DNA from: CAIQJJ01 sp964606085
Lineage (GTDB): Bacteria; Chloroflexota; Anaerolineae; Anaerolineales; UBA4823
NCBI GenBank assembly: GCA_964606085.1
Contig: CAZSFD010000068.1
Location: 1-27,892 of the forward strand
DNA: 27,892 nucleotides
Reading direction: 5' to 3'
The translations under genes were made by a program, and so were the position numbers. Under the pieces are notes generated by a model. That model made no database searches, had not been told where the DNA came from, and saw only the letters and a program-made list of their open reading frames with translations. Positions 23,125 to 27,892 of the stretch are shown here, one piece after another; the stretch's first letter is position 1, and the number at the start of each line of letters is the position of its first letter.

Positions 23125-24330
23125 TTACTCGCTGGTCATAATGAACAACGGCTTCATCTCGAAGCTCTCGTAGTTCGGGCGCAGGCGGTCGGTGTTGTAG
23201 AACTTCGACACATCCACCACCTTCTTGGTGCTGGTCACAACGTCAATGGGGACATTGTCGTAGCGGCCATTTTTCAGCACCACCAGGCGGCCATGAACAC
23301 CCTTGAGGATCAGGTCGAGGGCCAGGTTGCCATAGGCCATCGGGACGATGGAGTCGATGGCATCGGGGTCGCCGCCGCGCACCATGTAGCCAAGTTTCTG
23401 GTTGATGACGTGGATGGCATGACCGTTATTGTACTTGGGAGAGAGTTCTTCCAGTTTCTTGGCAACCATATCGCCAATGCCGCCCAATTTGGCATGGCCG
23501 TAGGCATCGGTGCGGGCATCTTGGAAGACCATTTGATCGGCTTCGGAGAACATGGCACCTTCGGAGACGAGGACAACGGAGTATTTACTGGGGTTGCGAG
23601 CGCGGTCGGCGATCAGCAGTTCGGCCAGGCGTTCCATGTTGAATTTGTGTTCGGGGATGACGCAGCGGTTAGCCGCGCCAGCCATGGTGGGCAGCAGGGC
23701 GGTGTACCCGGCATAGCGCCCGAAGACTTCCAGCACCAGCAGGCGTTCGTGCGAACCGGCAGAGGTGCGCAGGCTGTTGGTCATCTGGATCGTGCGGGTA
23801 ACGCAGGTGCTAAAGCCGATGCAGTAATCGGTGCCAGGCACATCGTTATCCATCGTTTTGGGCAGGGCGACCACACGGAAGCCTTCGCGGTAGAGGCGCA
23901 CACCATAGCTCAGGGTGTCATCGCCGCCGATGGGAATCAGATAGTCAATACCGAGCCACTCCAGGTTTTTCAGCACTTCGGGGGTCAGGTCGTTGATGTC
24001 GGCGTTATAGGCATCCTTGAGGTGTTCGGGAACGGCGTCTTTCTTGACCTTGGGCGGGTTGGTGCGCGAGGTGTGCAGGAAGGTGCCACCCGTGCGGCCA
24101 GCGCGATTGACGACTTCTTCGGTAAGCACCTGGAAGTTGTTGCTGTTGTCAAACTTCTCGTCGCGAATGACCTCGATGATGCCGGCCCAGCCGCGGCGCA
24201 GACCGATCACCTTGTACCCCTCACGCAGGGCGCGGATCGTGACGGCGCGGATGGCCGGATTCAACCCCGGAACGTCACCACCGCCGGTCAGGATGCCGAT
24301 CACACCTTTAGATTTCTTCACATTTGCCAT
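23125..24330 (-). CDS. 6-phosphofructokinase, probably pyrophosphate-dependent (401 aa)
   Basis: Phosphorylates fructose 6-phosphate in glycolysis; PPi-dependent forms are reversible. The nucleotide loop is GGGDVPGLNPAIR (residues 16-28). The donor-site motif reads GGDD (135-138), where ATP enzymes have GGDG, and the catalytic motif reads PKTMDND (157-163) with Lys158, where ATP enzymes usually have Gly. Both residues are the known marks of PPi-dependent enzymes (Asp104/Lys124 in E. coli numbering), so PPi is the likely donor. Catalytic Asp is D161; MVRGGDPDAIDS is also present. The ATG at 24330 has a strong GGAGG 7-8 bp upstream. It lies 42 bp downstream of the FAD protein gene and is probably in that operon. 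Confidence 0.92.
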   Translation of the reverse strand: MANVKKSKGVIGILTGGGDVPGLNPAIRAVTIRALREGYKVIGLRRGWAGIIEVIRDEKFDNSNNFQVLTEEVVNRAGRTGGTFLHTSRTNPPKVKKDAVPEHLKDAYNADINDLTPEVLKNLEWLGIDYLIPIGGDDTLSYGVRLYREGFRVVALPKTMDNDVPGTDYCIGFSTCVTRTIQMTNSLRTSAGSHERLLVLEVFGRYAGYTALLPTMAGAANRCVIPEHKFNMERLAELLIADRARNPSKYSVVLVSEGAMFSEADQMVFQDARTDAYGHAKLGGIGDMVAKKLEELSPKYNNGHAIHVINQKLGYMVRGGDPDAIDSIVPMAYGNLALDLILKGVHGRLVVLKNGRYDNVPIDVVTSTKKVVDVSKFYNTDRLRPNYESFEMKPLFIMTSE

Positions 24331-24372
24331 AGCTTCCTCCAAAAAAGTAGTTTTATGATGCCGGGGGCTATT

Positions 24373-25680
24373 TTACCCGGTTTTTTCTGTGTTCATCAAG
24401 TGCGCTGCCCGCCGCCCAATTTCGACGGCGAAGTTGGTGCCGCGATCCCACGGGTAGACCTGGCTCATGCTGGCAAAGTACAGGCCGGGGATGGGCGTCT
24501 GGATGGCGGGGATATTTTGCGAGTGGTTGACCAGCGGGATTGGCTGGGCGTAGGCCGTGCGCGACAACCAGACTTTCTTGACCCAATCGGGCGTGAAGGC
24601 GGGGTTGATGCGGGTGAATGAAGGCAGGTAGCGCGCCAACAGTTCATCCTGGCTGAGGCTGAAATACTCGTGGTCGGTTTCGAGGTAGTCGCCGATGTAA
24701 ACGATGTGATCGCCGCCGAAGTAACTGGGCGAAAGATAATTGGTATGCTCAACCAGCGCCAGGAAGGGAAAACCGGCGGACTTGGGGATGTTGTACCAGT
24801 AATAGCCCTGGCGCGAAAGCTGCTGTGTGAGCGAGAGCGTCATCACCACCGCACCCATGTTTTTGAGATTGAGCAAGCCTTGAAGGTAGCTTCCGGGTAA
24901 ATCGGGGGTGAGTTTGGAGAACAGGCCCGGCGAAGTGGTGACGAGGGCCTGATCGAAGGCTTCGGGACCAGAGGGCGTTTCCAGGCTCAGGCCGCCGCCT
25001 TCTTGCGGGGCAACACGCGCCACAGGCGCAGCGAGGTGGATTTTGACGCCCATCTGGCGCAGTTGGGCGGCGAACGCATCGGCAAAGGCCTGGAAGCCGC
25101 CGATGTACGTTCCCAGGCGGGTGGTGCGCGATTTGATGCGCGCCCACAGCCAGGCCATGTTGACCTGCCTGGCGTAGCGTTCACCAAACTTGCCGATCAT
25201 CATCGGCTGCCACATCGTCTCGTAAACCTGGCTGCCGGCCCATCGGCGCATCCAGGCGTCTACGGTGAATTTTTCGAGCGCCTGCCAGTTATTGGTAAGC
25301 TTGAGATACAGCCCCACGAAGCCAAAGCGCACTTTGTTCAGCCCCCAGCCCAGGCCAGGGTAAAGCGCCATCTGCGGGATAGCATCGAAGGGGTAGAACT
25401 GGCCGTTGTGGTACATGACCGTGTATGGGCGGGGGAAGATGACCTTGTCGCGGCAGCCGAGTTCATCCATCAAACCCAGGATATGCCGGTCGGAGGCAAA
25501 CCAGTGGTGGTAATACTTTTCCACCGACCAATCCCAATGCGGCTCTTTGAAACCTGAAGCCAGCCCGCCGACGAAATCGGCAGCTTCATAGATCGTCACC
25601 GTATGCCCGGCGCGCGCCAGGTCATACGCCGCACTCATGCCCCCCAACCCCGCCCCTAAAATTGCAATCTTGTGACTCAT
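24373..25680 (-). CDS. FAD-dependent amine-oxidase-like oxidoreductase (435 aa)
   Basis: The N-terminus GAGLGGMSAAYDLARAGHTV with TIYEA 30 residues in is a classic dinucleotide-binding fold with the ribose-binding Glu; the C-terminus GLYFASMSQVYPWDRGTNFA fits the second FAD-contact region. It belongs to the broad group with protoporphyrinogen oxidase, phytoene desaturase and UDP-galactopyranose mutase; the true substrate cannot be told. Proteins of this kind next to polyprenyl-sugar or lipid genes often act in glycolipid or isoprenoid chemistry (inference). The start codon ATG overlaps the stop of the upstream membrane protein gene as ATGA, so the two are translationally coupled. Confidence 0.82.
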   Translation of the reverse strand: MSHKIAILGAGLGGMSAAYDLARAGHTVTIYEAADFVGGLASGFKEPHWDWSVEKYYHHWFASDRHILGLMDELGCRDKVIFPRPYTVMYHNGQFYPFDAIPQMALYPGLGWGLNKVRFGFVGLYLKLTNNWQALEKFTVDAWMRRWAGSQVYETMWQPMMIGKFGERYARQVNMAWLWARIKSRTTRLGTYIGGFQAFADAFAAQLRQMGVKIHLAAPVARVAPQEGGGLSLETPSGPEAFDQALVTTSPGLFSKLTPDLPGSYLQGLLNLKNMGAVVMTLSLTQQLSRQGYYWYNIPKSAGFPFLALVEHTNYLSPSYFGGDHIVYIGDYLETDHEYFSLSQDELLARYLPSFTRINPAFTPDWVKKVWLSRTAYAQPIPLVNHSQNIPAIQTPIPGLYFASMSQVYPWDRGTNFAVEIGRRAAHLMNTEKTG

Positions 25681-26714
25681 TTCTCGCCCTTCAATTTTTC
25701 AATATCCTTTCCACGCCAGCCAATTCCCTCCCGTGCCAGGTAATAAGCCCCCAACACCGTCGGTACAATCCACAGCGCTACGTGAAGCACCACGGTGTAC
25801 CCCGCTGCCACGTTCACATCCACGCCATAGGCCGCCAGCACAACAATGCCAGGCGCATCGAACGTGCCGACATAGCCGGGTGCGCCGGGCAGGGTGGTGG
25901 CTAAATTCACCACGCCGTTCATCAGCATCAAGGCGAAGAAGCTGACTTCAAAGCCAAAGGCGTGCATCACGAACCAGTATTTGCCCGTTTCGAGCAGCCA
26001 GATCACCACTGACGTAAGAAAAATCATCAGCGCTTCCAGGGGAGAGCGCAGCGAGGCCAGGCCATCGAGAAAGCGGCTGCTGACGCCGATCACCTTTGGG
26101 CGCACGCTTTCGGGCAACAGGCGGTTGGCAAACCAGGCGATCACCGCTTCGCTGACCCTGGGGAACATGGCCGCCAACAGAAAAGCCCCCAGCGCCCCAA
26201 AGAACGCCACGCTGCCCCAAAGGGCCAGGTCTTGCAGGCCAATTTCCAGCCCGGCGAGTGGGATTTTGAAATCGGTCAGGCGCGAAAGTTCGGCCAGGTT
26301 GATAAAGATGAACGCCAGCATCACCACGCCATCGAAGATGCGCTCGACGATGACGGTAGCCAGCGAAGCCGCAATCGGCACGCCCTCACGCCGTTTGAGG
26401 ATCACCGCGCGCAGCACTTCACCGGCGCGGGCGGGATAGATGTTGTTGCCCATGTAACCGATGGTGACGATGGGAAACATGGTTTGTGTCGAAACAGGCT
26501 TGACCGGGCGTAACATGTAGTGCCAGCGCCACGCCCGCACCCACAGACCCACCATGTACGAAAGAACGCCAGGGATCACCCACCCATAGTTTGCCGTGCG
26601 GATTGCTTCAAAAAATGCTTCCCATTCCAGTTTGCTGGCCGCTGCATAAACGAACACAGCGCTGATCACCAACCCCACCCAAAATTTCCAGTATTTGCTG
26701 ATCCAGGTTTTCAT
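25677..26714 (-). CDS. UPF0104 / lysylphosphatidylglycerol-synthase-like TM protein (345 aa)
   Basis: A polytopic membrane protein with about eight hydrophobic helices and the family piece GYMGNNIYPARAGEVLRAVI, followed by LKRREGVP and TVIVERIFDGVVML, and later NLATTLPGAPGYVGTFDAPG. It lacks the cytosolic synthase domain, so it is the stand-alone UPF0104/AglD-type form, some of which act in lipid or polyprenol-sugar transport or transfer. The start is taken at MKTWISKYWKFW (26714), just before the first helix; a longer reading from 26906 would cover the divergent promoter region. No good ribosome site; a TACAAT box lies 8 bp upstream. Confidence 0.82.
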   Translation of the reverse strand: MKTWISKYWKFWVGLVISAVFVYAAASKLEWEAFFEAIRTANYGWVIPGVLSYMVGLWVRAWRWHYMLRPVKPVSTQTMFPIVTIGYMGNNIYPARAGEVLRAVILKRREGVPIAASLATVIVERIFDGVVMLAFIFINLAELSRLTDFKIPLAGLEIGLQDLALWGSVAFFGALGAFLLAAMFPRVSEAVIAWFANRLLPESVRPKVIGVSSRFLDGLASLRSPLEALMIFLTSVVIWLLETGKYWFVMHAFGFEVSFFALMLMNGVVNLATTLPGAPGYVGTFDAPGIVVLAAYGVDVNVAAGYTVVLHVALWIVPTVLGAYYLAREGIGWRGKDIEKLKGEK

Positions 26715-26722
26715 CGGGCCGA

Positions 26723-26728
26723 ATTGTA
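26723..26728 (-). promoter_or_regulatory. Possible -10 box just upstream of the UPF0104 gene
   Basis: TACAAT on the minus strand, 8 bp before the ATG at 26714. No clear -35 box and no ribosome site, consistent with a nearly leaderless mRNA. Confidence 0.4.
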
Positions 26729-26849
26729 CCATGCCGATTGGGAACGCCGAAAAAACGTGGCTCGTCTTGTGCGAAAAAGGCCGTGTCAAGCGTCTAATCA
26801 GTTGCGCGGCCCACCCATCTCCTGCGTATAGCGCACCGGAAAAATGGGG

Positions 26850-26855
26850 TACAAT
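26850..26855 (+). promoter_or_regulatory. Possible -10 box of the LysM gene
   Basis: GTACAAT in the 213-bp divergent region, 72 bp before the ATG at 26928. The same GTACAAT heptamer is seen on the other strand before the UPF0104 gene. The -35 region is not recognisable. Nothing else is seen in this gap. Confidence 0.4.
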
Positions 26856-26927
26856 CGGAAAATCTCGCCCAGGCAAAAACACAGACAATGTTTGGGTGAG
26901 CCGCAAAAAACAAGGAAAAGGACAACT

Positions 26928-27743
26928 ATGAGCGACAAAGACTCAGCCCAAAGTGTGATCGAAGCCTACCGCAAGCGCCAACAGCGCTCGCAAACCATGC
27001 CGATGATCATTGCCATCATCTCGGCAGTGTTACTGGTAGTGGGAGCGGCGGCGATCATTTTCTACGTGGTGGGCGGCGGCCTGCCAACGATTGCGCTGTT
27101 CCAGCCGACGGCCACCCTCACGTCCACGGCAACGCCAACCAACACCGCCACCCCTACCCCCACCGACACGGTAACGCCCACCCGCACGCCCACCGAAACC
27201 GTCACGCCTACCCCCACAGATACCGTCACGCCCACCCCCACCGAAACCGCCGCCAGCGCCTTTATCTATGTGGTGGATATTGGGGATACGCTCCTGGGCA
27301 TCACCGACAAATTTGATGTGGCCGACCCCTGCCTGATCATCGAGTTGAACGCCGACCGGCTGGATGTGACCAATCCGATCATCTTTGCCGGGCAGGAACT
27401 GATCATCCCCCCGCCGGGCTTCTCGCGCCCCACGGCCACGCCCTTGCCCGCTGGCTACAAACGGGTGATCGAATACACCATTTTGCCGGGCGAGGGGCTG
27501 TTCTCGGTAGCGGTGCGGTTCAACACCACCGTTGAAGCCATACTCAAAGAAAATGGGTTCGACGAAGACTATGTGCCAGGCGCGTGCGAAGTGATCAAGG
27601 TGCCGCCGAACCTGGTGACGCCCTATCCAACCTTGGCACCCAGCGCCACACCAGGAGAACCCGGCGCGCAACCGGTTGCCTCACCCACCTCCGCTTTAGG
27701 CTCGATCAAAACCCTCACCCCTTCGCCAACCCCCACGCCGTAA
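26928..27743 (+). CDS. Membrane-anchored protein with two LysM domains (271 aa)
   Basis: A short basic N-terminus, one transmembrane helix (about residues 24-50), a Thr/Pro-rich linker (about 60-107) made of TPTPTDTVTPT-type repeats, then two LysM-like modules (about 113-165, starting FIYVVDIGDTL, and about 182-228, starting IEYTILPGEGLF), each with one Cys, and a Pro/Ser/Thr-rich tail. LysM modules bind N-acetylglucosamine polymers such as peptidoglycan, so the protein likely links membrane to wall. AAGGA is 6 bp before the ATG at 26928; an upstream in-frame ATG at 26844 would read through the promoter region. A strong terminator follows. Confidence 0.9.
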   Translation: MSDKDSAQSVIEAYRKRQQRSQTMPMIIAIISAVLLVVGAAAIIFYVVGGGLPTIALFQPTATLTSTATPTNTATPTPTDTVTPTRTPTETVTPTPTDTVTPTPTETAASAFIYVVDIGDTLLGITDKFDVADPCLIIELNADRLDVTNPIIFAGQELIIPPPGFSRPTATPLPAGYKRVIEYTILPGEGLFSVAVRFNTTVEAILKENGFDEDYVPGACEVIKVPPNLVTPYPTLAPSATPGEPGAQPVASPTSALGSIKTLTPSPTPTP

Positions 27744-27762
27744 AGCATTTCATATTTTTTGT

Positions 27763-27800
27763 AAACGGGCATGGCTTTTTACGCCATGCCCGTTTTTTTT
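27763..27800 (+). terminator. Rho-independent terminator after the LysM gene
   Basis: AAACGGGCATGGC (27763-27775) pairs perfectly with GCCATGCCCGTTT (27783-27795), loop TTTTTAC, then a run of T to 27800. Confidence 0.93.
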
Positions 27801-27822
27801 ACGGTGGGTATCCAAATAGCCC

Positions 27823-27892
27823 GTGGCGCAAGTCAGAGACTTGCGCACGCTGAATTGCGCACGCTGAATTGCGCACGCTGAATTGCGCACGC
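27823..27892. repeat. Hairpin and 14-bp tandem-repeat element, copy 2 (cut by window end)
   Basis: GTGGCGCAAGTC at 27823-27834 matches the start of the element at 19188, with the hairpin GCGCAAGTC/GACTTGCGC. The first unit is GACTTGCGCACGCT (27838-27851); the next units are the variant GAATTGCGCACGCT (27852, 27866, 27880 on), and the element runs off the window. Confidence 0.88.

Noticed and set aside
21518..23173. 551-codon open frame on the plus strand, opposite proS
   Set aside because: Antisense shadow of proS; the minus strand shows all class II synthetase motifs.
23029..24621. 530-codon open frame on the plus strand, opposite the phosphofructokinase gene
   Set aside because: Antisense shadow; the minus-strand protein is a clear phosphofructokinase with a good ribosome site.
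26844..26927. N-terminal extension of the LysM protein
   Set aside because: It would cover the promoter region; the ATG at 26928 has a ribosome site.

Overview
The window looks like a chromosomal segment of a GC-rich member of the Chloroflexota, most likely class Anaerolineae. This is inferred from style, not from a database search. The clues are a secreted multidomain glycanase with Calx-beta domains ending in a YLPLIFK tail, a membrane-anchored LysM protein with a long Thr/Pro linker, a very large SecA, and palindromic repeats scattered between and inside genes. Coding density is high, and no gene-free stretch exceeds about 215 bp. No phage, transposase, integrase, CRISPR array or rRNA was seen.

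Left part (1-10250, + strand): a candidate beta-glucan utilisation cluster. It starts with the 3' part of a large extracellular protein that has tandem carbohydrate-binding-like repeats, three Calx-beta domains and a GH16 (laminarinase-type) domain. The GH16 domain appears to be inserted inside one of the binding repeats. Two different GH94-like glycoside phosphorylases follow, giving a plausible route from outside hydrolysis of beta-glucan to inside phosphorolysis of the oligosaccharides. A terminator that could serve both strands (10281-10325) closes this block.

Middle (10369-19153): tRNA-Val(CAC) on the minus strand and an unusually large secA on the plus strand diverge from a short region with a promoter for each. 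Next come tRNA-Ser(TGA) with a terminator, then a TgpA-like membrane transglutaminase. It is followed 15 bp later by a GAF-PAS-like class III nucleotide cyclase, probably in the same operon.

Right part (19315-26714, - strand), in transcription order: a UPF0104/LPG-synthase-like flippase-type membrane protein, an FAD-dependent amine-oxidase-like protein (4-bp overlap), a 6-phosphofructokinase with the residues of the pyrophosphate-dependent type, a terminator, proS, then a SanA-like DUF218 protein and a FemAB-like aminoacyltransferase separated by 2 bp. A divergent LysM-domain gene (26928-27743, + strand) with a strong terminator ends the window.

The most unusual signals are: (1) the GH16 domain nested in a binding-module repeat; (2) a perfect 24-bp inverted repeat carried in frame inside a phosphorylase gene, with other palindromes nearby; (3) a SecA enlarged by several hundred residues in its C-terminal helical region; (4) a dispersed hairpin plus 14-bp tandem-repeat element present twice, at 19188 and at the right edge.
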